Shown: positions 54,096-64,000 of the stretch, in pieces
Layout: each line of letters opens with the position of its first letter
How positions within the stretch are numbered: the first letter of the stretch is position 1
DNA from: Caldilineales bacterium
Lineage (GTDB): Bacteria > Chloroflexota > Anaerolineae > J102
DNA length: 64,000 bases
Direction: 5' to 3'
Assembly: GCA_019695115.1 (NCBI GenBank)
Contig: JAIBAP010000010.1
Location: 47,626 to 111,625, forward strand
Position numbers and translations under genes: made by a program
Notes under the pieces: generated by a model
What the model saw: only the letters and a program-made list of their open reading frames with translations
The model's database searches: none
What the model was told of the DNA's origin: nothing

Positions 54096-55226
54096 ATGCG
54101 CATCCTCCACATCTACAAAGACTACCATCCCGTCCTGGGCGGGATCGAGAACCATCTGCGCTGGTTGGCGCGGGGCCAGGCCGCCCGCGGCCACGATGTC
54201 ACCGCCCTGGTGACGAACCCGGCTGGGCTAAAGACGACGGTGCGGGTCGAGGAGGGCGTGCGGATCATCCGGGCGGCGCGGATCGCCACCGTCGCCTCCA
54301 CACCGCTCAGCCTGGCCCTGCCCTGGCACTGCTGGCGCCAGCAGCCCGACATCGTCCACCTGCAATTCCCCTACCCGGTGGGCGAGATCAGCAACCTGCT
54401 GTTTGGCCGCGGCCGCGCCACCGTCATTTCCTATCAAAGCGATGTTGTGCGGCAGGCGGGCGTGCTGCGGCTGTACAATCCCCTCCTGAAGGTGGTTCTG
54501 CGGCGGGCGGATCGCATCCTGGCTTCCAGCCCGCCCTATGTCCAAAGCTCGGACTATCTGCGCCCCCTGGCCGACCGCTGCACCGTCCTCCCCATCGGCG
54601 TCGAAGTCGAACGCTTCGCCCGGCCCCGATCGGCTGAAGTTGCCGCCCTGCGCGCCCGCCACCCCGGCCCCTTGCTCCTCTTCGTCGGCCGCCTGCGCTA
54701 CTACAAGGGCCTGAACTATCTGGTCGAGGCCATGCGGCAGGTGCAGGCCACCCTGCTGGTGGCAGGAACCGGGCCGGAAGCAGCCAACCTGCGGGCGCAG
54801 GTCGATCAGGCCGGGTTGGTGGGCCGCGTCGTCTTCCTGGGCGATGTGGGCGATGGCGAACTCCCGGCCTATTATCAGGCCGCCGATCTCTTTGTACTGC
54901 CCTCCAGCCAGCGCAGCGAGGCCTACGGCATCGCTCTTTTGGAAGCGATGGCGGCGGGGACGGCTGCGATCTCGACCGAACTGGGCACGGGCACTTCCTG
55001 GCTCAACCAACACGGCGTCACCGGGCTGGTCGCGCCCGCCCGCGACAGCGCTGCCCTGGCAGCCGCCATCAACGAACTCCTGGCCGACGACGCCCGCCGC
55101 CGCCAGATGGCCGCCGCCGCCCAAGCCCGCGCCCGCGCCGAATTCGACCTCGATCAACAGATCGACCGCGTCCTCGACATCTATCGCCAGCTTCTCCACC
55201 AGCCGCCAGCCCCATTGGAAACGTAA
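54096..55226 (+). CDS. Glycosyltransferase family 4
   Basis: A 376-residue GT-B glycosyltransferase. Acceptor-domain features are MRILHIYKDYHPVLGGIENH and FSIPYPVG-like residues near 85. The C-terminal nucleotide-sugar domain has RLRYYKGLNYLVEAMRQV and the retaining E-x7-E motif in SSQRSEAYGIALLEAMAAGT. It transfers a hexose from a nucleotide sugar onto a lipid-linked or glycan acceptor at the inner membrane face. It lies between the LVIVD gene and the O-antigen ligase/TPR gene on the same strand. Confidence 0.93.
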   Translation: MRILHIYKDYHPVLGGIENHLRWLARGQAARGHDVTALVTNPAGLKTTVRVEEGVRIIRAARIATVASTPLSLALPWHCWRQQPDIVHLQFPYPVGEISNLLFGRGRATVISYQSDVVRQAGVLRLYNPLLKVVLRRADRILASSPPYVQSSDYLRPLADRCTVLPIGVEVERFARPRSAEVAALRARHPGPLLLFVGRLRYYKGLNYLVEAMRQVQATLLVAGTGPEAANLRAQVDQAGLVGRVVFLGDVGDGELPAYYQAADLFVLPSSQRSEAYGIALLEAMAAGTAAISTELGTGTSWLNQHGVTGLVAPARDSAALAAAINELLADDARRRQMAAAAQARARAEFDLDQQIDRVLDIYRQLLHQPPAPLET

Positions 55227-55292
55227 GGCCTGAACCGGAGGGCGGCGCTTTCTTGGCCCACCCCGCCCAACTGCGGTAAGATCACCTGATTC

Positions 55293-55372
55293 CCTCCCCC
55301 CTCCCTGCGTCTCACCCTCTCACCCTCTCACCCTCCCTGCGTCCCTGCGTCTCCCCCTCCCCCCCTCTCCCC
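55293..55372 (+). repeat. CCCTGCGTC/TCTCACCC repeat before the ligase gene
   Basis: Blocks such as CTCCCTGCGTCTCACCCTCT fill the leader right up to the ATG at 55373. The pyrimidine strand is the sense strand. Confidence 0.8.
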
Positions 55373-58300
55373 ATGCCCTCCCGTCTGCAAAAACTCTCCG
55401 ATGCCATCATCGAAGCCACCTGGTTGGCGGCGCTGATCGTCGCGCCTCTGTTCTTCGATGTCTATTCGCAGCGCGTGTTCGAGCCTGACAAGATCAGCCT
55501 GGTGCGCTCGTTGGCTTTGTTGGCCGTGGTGGCCTGGGTGGTGAAGAAACTGGATGGCTGGCGAACAGGGACAGGGGCGCCCGAAACCGCTTCGCCTCCT
55601 CTCTGGCGACAGCCGTTGGTGCGGCTGGTGCTGGCCCTGGCTGCGGCCTACCTGCTCAGCACCCTCCTATCGGTCAACCCGCGCGTCAGTTTTTGGGGAT
55701 CGTACCAACGCTTGCAGGGCGCCTTCAGCATGTTCAGCTACATGGCGTTCTTCTTCGTCGTGCTCGACACCCTGCGCACGCCTGACCAATGGCGCCGGCT
55801 TCAATATACCGTCATCCTCGTCAGCATCCCCATTGCCCTCTACGGCATTCTCCAGCGGGCGCAACTGGACCCCCTGCCCTGGGGCGGCGACACTTTCGAG
55901 CGCGTGGCCAGCAACATGGGCAACGCCATCTTTGTCGCCGCCTACCTCATCATGGCTGTGCCCCTGACCTTGGAACGGCTGATCGTCGCCACCCAGCGGA
56001 TGGTGTTGGACAAAGAGGGCGGAATTGCCGACGCCCTGGCCGCGGGCGGACTCTTCTTCGCCCTTGTCCTCCAGCTTAGCGCCATCATCCTCACCCAAAG
56101 CCGCGGGCCGTGGTTGGGCCTGGCCGCGGGCGGCTATGTCTTCATCCTCTTGGGCTTGACCAGCCTGCGCCAACGAGCAGGCGACCAGGGGCCGTTGCGC
56201 GCCGGCGAAGCAGCCCGAGGCATTGGCATCGGGCTGGCAGGGTTGGCGTTGGTGGCGGCCGGGTTGGCTGCCACACAGGCATTGCCGGGGATTGGCGGCG
56301 TCCTGGTCTTGTTGCTGGCCATCCTCGGCGCTTTGGCCCTCTATTTGGTCCCTGTCATCACCCGCCACGGCTGGCGGTGGCTCTGGTTGGGTGTCGTCAC
56401 CCAGGCCATCATCGCCATCGCCCTGCTGATCGTCCTCAACCTGCCCTCCACCCCGCTGGCCGGCGTCAAACAAATGCCCTATGTGGGCCGGTTGGGGCAG
56501 ATGCTGGAGACCGAAGGCGGCACGGGCCGGGTGCGCGTCCTCATCTGGCAGGGCGTGGTCGAGATGATGAAGCCTCACCCGCCCCTCGACTTTCCCCAGG
56601 GCCGCACCGACGCCCTCAACCCCGTTCGCCAACTCATCGGCTATGGCCCCGAATCGATGTGGGTGGCCTTCAACCGCTTCTACCGCCCGGAATTGGGCGA
56701 TCTGGAAGCGCGCAACGCATCGCCCGACCGTTCGCACAACGAGACCTTCGATAGCCTGGTGACAACCGGGCTGCTTGGCTTCATCGCCTACATCCTCCTC
56801 TTTTCCAGCATCTTCTTCTATGCTTTGCGCTGGTTGGGCCTCATCGCCGGGCGCGGCGACCGGGTCATGTTCATCGTCCTGGGCGCGGTCGGCGGCTCGT
56901 TGGGCGTATTGATCCCTGTCCTGGTCGGAGCCTCGCACTATGCCGGGGTGGGCGTGGCCTTGGGCTTCATCCTGGGCGTGCTCGTCTACGTCACCTACGC
57001 CGCCTTTCGCGGCGCGGCTGGCATCTCCAGCTTCGACCGCCGCCACCTGCTGATCATCGCCCTACTCTCCACCATCGTCGCCCACTTCGTCGAAATCCAC
57101 TTTGGCATCGCCATCGTCTCCACCCGCACCACCTTCTTTGTCCTCACAGCCGTCCTCGTCGCTGTGGGCGCCGGGCTGCTGCGCCTGACTGAGACCCCTC
57201 AACCCGACCCGGCGGCCATCGCCCCGGCCTCTGCCATCAAGACGGCGAAGACAAACGTGACCAAAGGCCAGCCAACAGGCAAACGCCGCCCCACCGCCGT
57301 CGCCCCTGCCGCTGCCCGCGTCGCCTCTGCACCCCCGCTCTGGCGCCGCATCCTGCCCTTTGCCGTACTCGTCGCCCTGGTGCTCTTCGTCCTCGATTGG
57401 GACTTCGTCTCCAACCAATTGGGCAAAGAGGGCGTTCTATCGGTCTTCTGGACATCATGGAACACCCACCTGCGCGACGGCGTGACGGTATCTGGGGCCG
57501 GCGTGCTGTGGATCGTCCTCTTCACCCTCATCGTCGCCCTCATGCTGGCCCTGGGCGAAACAACCAGCGGCGGCAGCCGGGCAGCCGAGATCATCCTGGC
57601 TGCGGTCGTGTTTTCCGGCCTGGGATTGAGCGTCTGGCTGATCTACGGCTTCTTCCAGGCCGAGCGCCTGCTCCCCTTGCCGGTCTCCTGGCCGCTAGAA
57701 AGCAAAGCCCGCTTTGTGGCCAACCACATCACCTATTTCTATCTCTTCCTGGCCCTTTTGGGGTCGGCGCTGGCTGGCGTCATCTTCTGGCTCGATCCTC
57801 GCCCCGCGCAAAAATGGAGCCGCCGCAACCTGGCGGCGGGGGCAGTGGGGGCTGGGTTGGCGCTCGTGGCGCTGTACATGATCATCACCGTCAACCTCAA
57901 TTTGGTGCGGGCGGATGTCTTCTTCAAACTTGGCCAGAGCACCGACGCCCGCAAAGAGTGGCGTTCATCCTTGACATTCTACGATCTTGCCACGGCCATG
58001 ATGCCGCGTGAAGACTACTACCAGCTCTTCCAGGGCCGCGCCCTGTTGGAAAGCGCCCGCGCCGCCACCTCAGCGGCCGAGCAGGATAGCTTGCTCGACC
58101 GGGCCGAGACCGTGCTGCTGCGAGCGCGCGACCTCAACCCCCTGAACACCGACCACACCGCCAACCTGGCCCGCTATTACGGCACGCGCGCCCTGACCAC
58201 CAACGACCCCGCCCAACGCACGCAGAACTTCCAGCAGGCGGCGGATTATTACCGTCAGGCCACGACCCTCAGCCCCAACACCGCTCATCTGCAAAACGAG

Positions 58301-58759
58301 TGGGGCGCCATCTACGCCCAACTCGGCGAGTACGACAAAGCGAACGAGCGTTTCCAGCGTTCGTTGGAGCTGGATAGCGGTTTCGTCGACACCTATCTGC
58401 GCATGGCGCAAATGGAATCGCAGCGCGAAAACTGGGAGGCCGCGCTGGCCGATTATGACCAGGGCGCAAAGCTGAACCCGCGCGATGTGCGCTCTCTCAG
58501 CGGTCGCGCCTACGCCCTGGCCAAGCTGGGCCGCCTGAGCGAGGCCATTGCCGCCAATCTCGATGTTCTGGCCCTGACCCCCACCGATATACCCACCCTA
58601 CAAAATGTGGCGCTGCTCTATCAACAGCTTGGGCAGTATCAGCAGGCATTGGAGTTCGCACGGCAGGCCCTGTCAGTCGCCCCTGCCGAGCAAAAAGCAG
58701 CCATCGAGGATCTCGTCCAACAGATCCAGCAGCAGGTCCAGGGCGCTGGCGGAGAATAG
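55373..58759 (+). CDS. O-antigen ligase/polymerase-like membrane protein fused to TPR
   Basis: An 1128-residue protein. Residues about 20-800 hold many transmembrane helices. The Wzy_C-like periplasmic segment near residues 380-450 contains IWQGVVEMMKPHPPLDFPQG and NRFYRPELGDLEARNASPDR, with conserved Arg and His as in O-antigen ligases. A second group of helices follows. Residues about 850-1120 are TPR repeats (FNQEWGAIYAQLGEYDKANE-like units, AYALAKLGRLSEAIAANLDV). Membrane ligase/polymerase plus TPR fusions occur in Chloroflexota. The domain would move or polymerise lipid-linked glycan to the outside. It starts at ATG 55373 after the repeat and has no Shine-Dalgarno sequence. Confidence 0.85.
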   Translation: MPSRLQKLSDAIIEATWLAALIVAPLFFDVYSQRVFEPDKISLVRSLALLAVVAWVVKKLDGWRTGTGAPETASPPLWRQPLVRLVLALAAAYLLSTLLSVNPRVSFWGSYQRLQGAFSMFSYMAFFFVVLDTLRTPDQWRRLQYTVILVSIPIALYGILQRAQLDPLPWGGDTFERVASNMGNAIFVAAYLIMAVPLTLERLIVATQRMVLDKEGGIADALAAGGLFFALVLQLSAIILTQSRGPWLGLAAGGYVFILLGLTSLRQRAGDQGPLRAGEAARGIGIGLAGLALVAAGLAATQALPGIGGVLVLLLAILGALALYLVPVITRHGWRWLWLGVVTQAIIAIALLIVLNLPSTPLAGVKQMPYVGRLGQMLETEGGTGRVRVLIWQGVVEMMKPHPPLDFPQGRTDALNPVRQLIGYGPESMWVAFNRFYRPELGDLEARNASPDRSHNETFDSLVTTGLLGFIAYILLFSSIFFYALRWLGLIAGRGDRVMFIVLGAVGGSLGVLIPVLVGASHYAGVGVALGFILGVLVYVTYAAFRGAAGISSFDRRHLLIIALLSTIVAHFVEIHFGIAIVSTRTTFFVLTAVLVAVGAGLLRLTETPQPDPAAIAPASAIKTAKTNVTKGQPTGKRRPTAVAPAAARVASAPPLWRRILPFAVLVALVLFVLDWDFVSNQLGKEGVLSVFWTSWNTHLRDGVTVSGAGVLWIVLFTLIVALMLALGETTSGGSRAAEIILAAVVFSGLGLSVWLIYGFFQAERLLPLPVSWPLESKARFVANHITYFYLFLALLGSALAGVIFWLDPRPAQKWSRRNLAAGAVGAGLALVALYMIITVNLNLVRADVFFKLGQSTDARKEWRSSLTFYDLATAMMPREDYYQLFQGRALLESARAATSAAEQDSLLDRAETVLLRARDLNPLNTDHTANLARYYGTRALTTNDPAQRTQNFQQAADYYRQATTLSPNTAHLQNEWGAIYAQLGEYDKANERFQRSLELDSGFVDTYLRMAQMESQRENWEAALADYDQGAKLNPRDVRSLSGRAYALAKLGRLSEAIAANLDVLALTPTDIPTLQNVALLYQQLGQYQQALEFARQALSVAPAEQKAAIEDLVQQIQQQVQGAGGE

Positions 58760-58763
58760 GCAC

Positions 58764-59768
58764 ATGTTGGAACAGATCATGCTCATCTTTGGCGCCGCCC
58801 TCACCGTGGCGCTGGGGTTCACACCTGTGGCCCGGCGGCTTGCCTTCCGCACCAACATGGTCGATCGGCCCGGCGGCCGCAAATTCCACGCCAACCCGAC
58901 GCCGCTTCTGGGTGGCGTGGCCATTTTTGCTGCCGTCATCGTCGCCCTCATCGCCTTTGGCGACCGCTTCTACGTCGGCGAAGTCGCGGCCATCATCATC
59001 GGCGCCACCCTCATCTCCACGCTTGGCTTTTGGGATGACCGAGTCAGCCTGCCGCCGTGGGCCAAGCTGTTGGGCCAGATGATCCCGGTGGCTGTGCTCG
59101 TCATTGCCGGGGTGCGCATCTCGGTCTTCCCCTCCCCTGTTCTCAACATCATCGCCACCTTCGCCTGGGTGCTGTTCATCACCAACGCCGTCAACTTTCT
59201 CGACAACATGGATGGATTGGCGGCCGGCGTTGCTGCCGTCGCCAGTGGCTTTTTCGTTCTCTTGGCGGCCTTATCGGGCCAATATCTGGTGGGCGTCCTG
59301 GCGGCGGCGCTGCTGGGGGCATGTCTGGGCTTCCTGGTCTATAATTTCAACCCAGCCAGCATCTTCATGGGCGACACCGGCAGCCTTTTTATCGGGTTCC
59401 TATTGGCAGCTGTCGGCATCAAGCTGCGCTTCCCTGCCAATGTCACCGCCGTCACCTGGATGATCCCACCGCTTGTCTTGGGCGTACCCATCCTCGACAC
59501 ATCCCTCGTCATCATCTCGCGCCTTCGCCGCCGGCTCAATCCCCTTACCACCGCGGGTAAGGATCATCTCTCGCACCGCCTCGTTTACCTGGGCCTCACC
59601 CGTCGCGAGGCGGTGATGGCCATCTACCTCATCGGTGGCATCTTCGGCATGATCGCCATCTTCGTCACCCAGGCCAGCATCCTCGAAGGCGCTATGGTCG
59701 CCGCCGTCGTTCTGTTTGGCTGCCTGCTCGTCATCTGGCGCATGGAGCGCGTCCCGCTCAATCGTTGA
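58764..59768 (+). CDS. Undecaprenyl-phosphate sugar-1-phosphate transferase (WecA/MraY family)
   Basis: A 334-residue polytopic enzyme that loads a sugar-1-phosphate onto undecaprenyl phosphate. Motifs are [37 protein letters not shown], the catalytic Asp in [20 protein letters not shown] and [20 protein letters not shown]. Start is ATG 58764 ([17 protein letters not shown]), 4 bases after the ligase stop. The 53 codons upstream in frame overlap that gene. With the GT4 and ligase genes it forms a lipid-linked polysaccharide cluster. Confidence 0.92.
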   Translation: MLEQIMLIFGAALTVALGFTPVARRLAFRTNMVDRPGGRKFHANPTPLLGGVAIFAAVIVALIAFGDRFYVGEVAAIIIGATLISTLGFWDDRVSLPPWAKLLGQMIPVAVLVIAGVRISVFPSPVLNIIATFAWVLFITNAVNFLDNMDGLAAGVAAVASGFFVLLAALSGQYLVGVLAAALLGACLGFLVYNFNPASIFMGDTGSLFIGFLLAAVGIKLRFPANVTAVTWMIPPLVLGVPILDTSLVIISRLRRRLNPLTTAGKDHLSHRLVYLGLTRREAVMAIYLIGGIFGMIAIFVTQASILEGAMVAAVVLFGCLLVIWRMERVPLNR

Positions 59769-59925
59769 TACGTATTGCGTATTGCGTATTGCGTGACGAT
59801 TGCAACATAATACGCAATACGGAATACGTGGTTCGTATTGCGTATTGCGTATTGCGTAATGATTGCAACATCATACGGAATACGGAATACGGAATACGGA
59901 ATACGGAATACGGAATACGCAATAT
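59769..59925. repeat. Heptamer tandem repeats forming inverted arms
   Basis: Runs of CGTATTG (59771-59794 and 59834-59857) and of ACGGAAT (about 59873-59924), with single ACGCAAT units between, form two diverged copies of a block of about 70 bp. Because CGTATTG and its complement CAATACG alternate, the arms can fold. It lies outside genes, between the WecA-like gene and the cyclophilin lipoprotein. The open frame across it is chance. Confidence 0.85.
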
Positions 59926-59983
59926 CCTCCCATTCATCCATTTTCACTCACCAATCAACCAATTTCCCACAAAGAGACTCACC

Positions 59984-61891
<1,908 letters not shown>

Positions 61892-61946
61892 GTAGACAGG
61901 TAGACTGGTCGCAGATCGCAAGTGGCAGGTGGCAGGTGGCAGGTCG

Positions 61947-62005
61947 CAGAGCTTGTCCCTTCGCTCGGCTCAGGGCAGGCTCTGAGTGAAACGAAGGATC
62001 GCAGG
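61947..62005. repeat. 59-bp dispersed repeat with hairpin, copy 2
   Basis: Begins CAGAGCTTGTCCCTTCGCTC, equal in length to 12911-12969 with two differences. It is preceded by GGCAGGT short repeats and followed by ATTCGTGCCATTCGTCC short repeats up to about 62050. Confidence 0.75.
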
Positions 62006-62091
62006 TGCCTCTATTCGTGCCATTCGTCCATTCGTGCCATTCGTGATCAATCCACTCCGCAATTCACACTCCACAATCCACAATTCCTGAC

Positions 62092-62571
62092 ATGGCCCGC
62101 TACACTCAAGCACCCTCTCTCCAAATTGACCTCAAGAAGAACTACACCGCCACCATCAAGACGAACAAAGGCGATATGAAGCTGACGCTCCATGCCGCCC
62201 AGGCGCCGGTGACAGTCAACAACTTCGTCTTCCTCGCCCGCGAGGGTTTCTACGATGGCGTCACCTTCCATCGCGTAATCGCCGATTTCATGATCCAGGG
62301 CGGCGACCCAACCGGAACCGGACGCGGCGATGCCGGCTACAAGTTCCGCGATGAATTCGCCCCCGGCCTGAAGCACGATGGCCCTGGCGTCCTCAGCATG
62401 GCCAACGCTGGTCCCAACACCAACGGCAGCCAATTCTTCATCACCCACGTCGCCACCCCCTGGCTCGACAACAAACACAGCGTCTTTGGCCGCCTGATCG
62501 ACGGGCGAGATGTACTATTTGCCATCGAGCAGGGCGACATGATCGATTCCATCGACATCGATGAGTTCTGA
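62092..62571 (+). CDS. Cyclophilin-type peptidyl-prolyl isomerase
   Basis: A 159-residue single-domain cyclophilin without a signal peptide, so cytoplasmic. It contains [20 protein letters not shown] with catalytic Arg, [40 protein letters not shown] and a final [17 protein letters not shown]. All expected active-site residues are visible. It resembles domains 1 and 3 of the preceding lipoprotein and is probably an outparalogue. The stop overlaps the next gene by 11 bases. Confidence 0.95.
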   Translation: MARYTQAPSLQIDLKKNYTATIKTNKGDMKLTLHAAQAPVTVNNFVFLAREGFYDGVTFHRVIADFMIQGGDPTGTGRGDAGYKFRDEFAPGLKHDGPGVLSMANAGPNTNGSQFFITHVATPWLDNKHSVFGRLIDGRDVLFAIEQGDMIDSIDIDEF

Positions 62572-63133
62572 ACCGGCGGCCCTACCCGACCGTGCGCTAC
62601 AGCGGCGCCAGCTCGTTTTGCGAGTTGGCGCCGTTTTAGCCATGCTCACCCTGTCGGCGCTGATCCTGCTCAACGCCGATAAAGTGCGAGAGCTGGGACG
62701 ATTCGGCTACCTGGGCGTCTTTCTGATCAGTTTCGCCGCCAATGCCACCATCATCATGCCCGCGCCCGGTTGGATGGTGGCGATGGTGGCTGCCAGCGCC
62801 CTCAATCCGTTGTTCGTGGGCCTGGCAGCGGGGACAGGCGAGGCGCTGGGCGAGATCACCGGCTATCTGGCCGGGGCCAGCGGGCGGGCCATCGTCCAAC
62901 AGAGGCAGCGCTACGACTGGTTGGCCGGGCTGGCGCGGCGCTATGGCCTGCCGTTTTTCGCCGTCATGGCCTTCATCCCCAACCCCTTTTTCGATCTGGC
63001 CGGGATCATCGCCGGCGCGCTCGGTTTTCGACTCCGTTACTTCCTTCTGGCCGTGTGGATAGGCAAGACTTCGCGGGCCTTGCTGCTGGCCTATGGCGGC
63101 TACCGCCTGTTGGCTCGCTGGTTGAACTTGTAG
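62561..63133 (+). CDS. VTT/DedA-like membrane protein
   Basis: A 190-residue integral membrane protein with about five helices. The VTT/DedA pattern is present: [40 protein letters not shown] (G-x-x-x-G and E), then [20 protein letters not shown] with a Pro-Asn pair and [15 protein letters not shown]. DedA proteins scramble or flip polyprenyl phosphate and other lipids. It overlaps the cyclophilin stop by 11 bases, so it is translationally coupled. Confidence 0.85.
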   Translation: MSSEPAALPDRALQRRQLVLRVGAVLAMLTLSALILLNADKVRELGRFGYLGVFLISFAANATIIMPAPGWMVAMVAASALNPLFVGLAAGTGEALGEITGYLAGASGRAIVQQRQRYDWLAGLARRYGLPFFAVMAFIPNPFFDLAGIIAGALGFRLRYFLLAVWIGKTSRALLLAYGGYRLLARWLNL

Positions 63134-63138
63134 TGATT

Positions 63139-63633
63139 TCAGTTTAGCGTCAGCTTCAGGCTGGCCAGAAACGCCAACGCCGCCTGCCCAGGCTGCTGAC
63201 CGCGGTGCTTGCCCACCAGCCTCCCCATCCCGTCGATCACCACCACCTCGCCCTCTCGATCGACATTGCCCACCCCATAGGCTTTCGTCACTGCGCCCGA
63301 CCAATCGGGCAGAATGATGACATAGTCCGCCGGGTCGAGGCCGGCGGGCACGAACTTGCTGGCTTCGGCATAGGCATGTTTCAGCGCCGCCTCCACCACC
63401 CCGCGCAACAGCCGCGGCGCCTTGCTGGTATCGGCCACACTGGCCACCAGCACCTCCTGCGCCGAGGGATAGCGTTGGCGCACCGCCTCTTGCAGCTCGC
63501 GCACGGCAGCGAGGGTATGCTGATTGTGAAAAAGCAGCACCAGGGGTCGCTCTCCCACCAGGCCGGGGCCGATGACGCGACCCGAGACAGCGGCGGTGAG
63601 GCGAAACGAGGGGGCGGGTTGGCCGGGTTGCAT
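63139..63633 (-). CDS. Thioredoxin-fold (peroxiredoxin-like) protein without CxxC
   Basis: A 164-residue protein starting at M 63633 (MQPGQPAPSFRLTAAVSGRV), the usual peroxiredoxin/TlpA opening. It continues LVGERPLVLLFHNQHTLAAV, where a catalytic Cys would normally sit after the strand but NQH is found. Later PADYVIILPDWSGAVTKAYG and GEVVVIDGMGRLVGKHRGQQ complete a thioredoxin-like fold. With no active cysteine it is unlikely to be a redox enzyme and may be a binding or regulatory member. The longer frame (63666) adds 11 non-family residues. Confidence 0.7.
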   Translation of the reverse strand: MQPGQPAPSFRLTAAVSGRVIGPGLVGERPLVLLFHNQHTLAAVRELQEAVRQRYPSAQEVLVASVADTSKAPRLLRGVVEAALKHAYAEASKFVPAGLDPADYVIILPDWSGAVTKAYGVGNVDREGEVVVIDGMGRLVGKHRGQQPGQAALAFLASLKLTLN

Positions 63634-63849
63634 GGCGTGTGGGCAGAAGTGAACTGCGAATGACATCCTGGGAATGACGACCTCGACCAGGAAGCCGCTA
63701 TTCTCCTACAACCAAGCCCGCGCAGCCAAATACGATACGGGTTCCCTGCCTGCTTTGCCCACCTTTTTGACTTCCACGCCTCCTTCCCCTACAATCCAAT
63801 CATTCAATACACCTCCAACGACCATGACCCGGAGGAGTAGGAAGTAGGG
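63634..63849. other. Intergenic region before the terminal repeat
   Basis: No gene is supported. The short frame beginning ATGACCCGGAGGAGTAGGAA (about 63823) ends after seven codons. The tandem repeat begins at 63850. Confidence 0.4.
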
Positions 63850-64000
63850 GCGAGGTCTCCTCGCCCGCTAGAAGCGAGGTCTCCTCGCCCGCTAGAAGCG
63901 AGGTCTCCTCGCCCGCTAGAAGCGAGGTCTCCTCGCCCGCTAGAAGCGAGGTCTCCTCGCCCGCTAGAAGCGAGGTCTCCTCGCCCGCTAGAAGCGAGGT
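63850..64000. repeat. 24-bp tandem repeat, hairpin-forming, runs off the window
   Basis: Six full units start at 63850, 63874, 63898, 63922, 63946 and 63970, and a seventh is cut by the window edge. Each unit contains GCGAGG, TCT, CCTCGC, a 6-bp-arm hairpin, followed by CCGCTAGAA. The preceding bases GTAGGGGCGAGG extend the first arm. The array probably continues to the right. Confidence 0.92.

Noticed and set aside
59765..59983. N-terminal extension of the cyclophilin lipoprotein through the heptamer repeats
   Set aside because: It would bury the lipoprotein signal behind repeat-encoded residues. The TTG at 59984 gives a standard signal peptide.
63850..64000. Possible CRISPR array at the right edge
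   Set aside because: Exact head-to-tail 24-bp units without spacers.

Overview
The window looks like a chromosomal segment of a high-GC, free-living bacterium, most likely a Chloroflexota member of the Anaerolineae/Caldilineae type. This is inferred from gene content, not from a marker gene. The pointers are AfsR-like BTAD/NB-ARC/TPR regulators, large secreted proteins with LamG, PA14, TSP3-like and LVIVD modules, a lipid-linked sugar cluster with an O-antigen-ligase/TPR fusion, RNase J, pyruvate phosphate dikinase, PdxS/PdxT, many PIN/Phd toxin-antitoxin genes, frequent GTG/TTG starts and many starts without a Shine-Dalgarno sequence. No rRNA, tRNA, CRISPR array, transposase or phage gene was recognised.

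Layout. 1-7188 (minus) is one open frame that runs off the left edge: a giant secreted or surface protein of at least 2396 residues. 7.5-9.4 kb holds decaying toxin-antitoxin loci around an orphan peptide-ABC ATPase. 9.4-13.2 kb carries a nucleotidyltransferase, a creatininase-family protein and RNase J. 13.2-14.2 kb is an intact Phd/PIN module with its own promoter and palindromic operator. 14.4-25.8 kb contains two copies of a regulatory cassette (leaderless BTAD regulator, a direct-repeat operator, a small DHLFIVRIW protein). The first copy is intact. The second is a pseudogene with an amber codon and a large internal deletion. Between the copies lie a secreted metzincin-like protease, two lipoproteins and an MFS exporter. 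25.9-32 kb has PPDK, a PQ-loop protein, a Uma2 protein, an AT-rich membrane protein and an asparaginase. 32.2-37.8 kb holds a PA14 protein and a thermolysin-like protease. 38.2-41.5 kb holds a YbaK deacylase, a small protein, a three-gene NnrS-like membrane operon and a cupin. 42-46.3 kb is a tight run of pdxS, pdxT, truD, a metallophosphoesterase and a ParB-like protein. 46.7-51.7 kb holds a LysM protein, dnaJ, dnaK and glyA. 52-59.8 kb holds an LVIVD propeller and a polysaccharide cluster (GT4, O-antigen ligase/TPR, WecA/MraY-like). 60-63.6 kb holds a three-cyclophilin lipoprotein, a single cyclophilin, a VTT membrane protein and a thioredoxin-fold protein. The right edge is a 24-bp tandem repeat.

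The most notable signal is regulatory. Four GGACGNN heptamers with an exact 11-bp period end 7 bp before a -10 box in front of the small gene at 17643. The same array (three heptamers, same period, same offset) precedes its decayed paralogue at 25494. This is the geometry of SARP (BTAD) operators, and each array lies downstream of a BTAD gene. Other signals are a shared C-terminal [IY]-[YF]-[LF]-P tail on secreted proteins, a pyrimidine-rich repeat placed with constant polarity directly before start codons, and heptamer tandem repeats like cyanobacterial STRRs.
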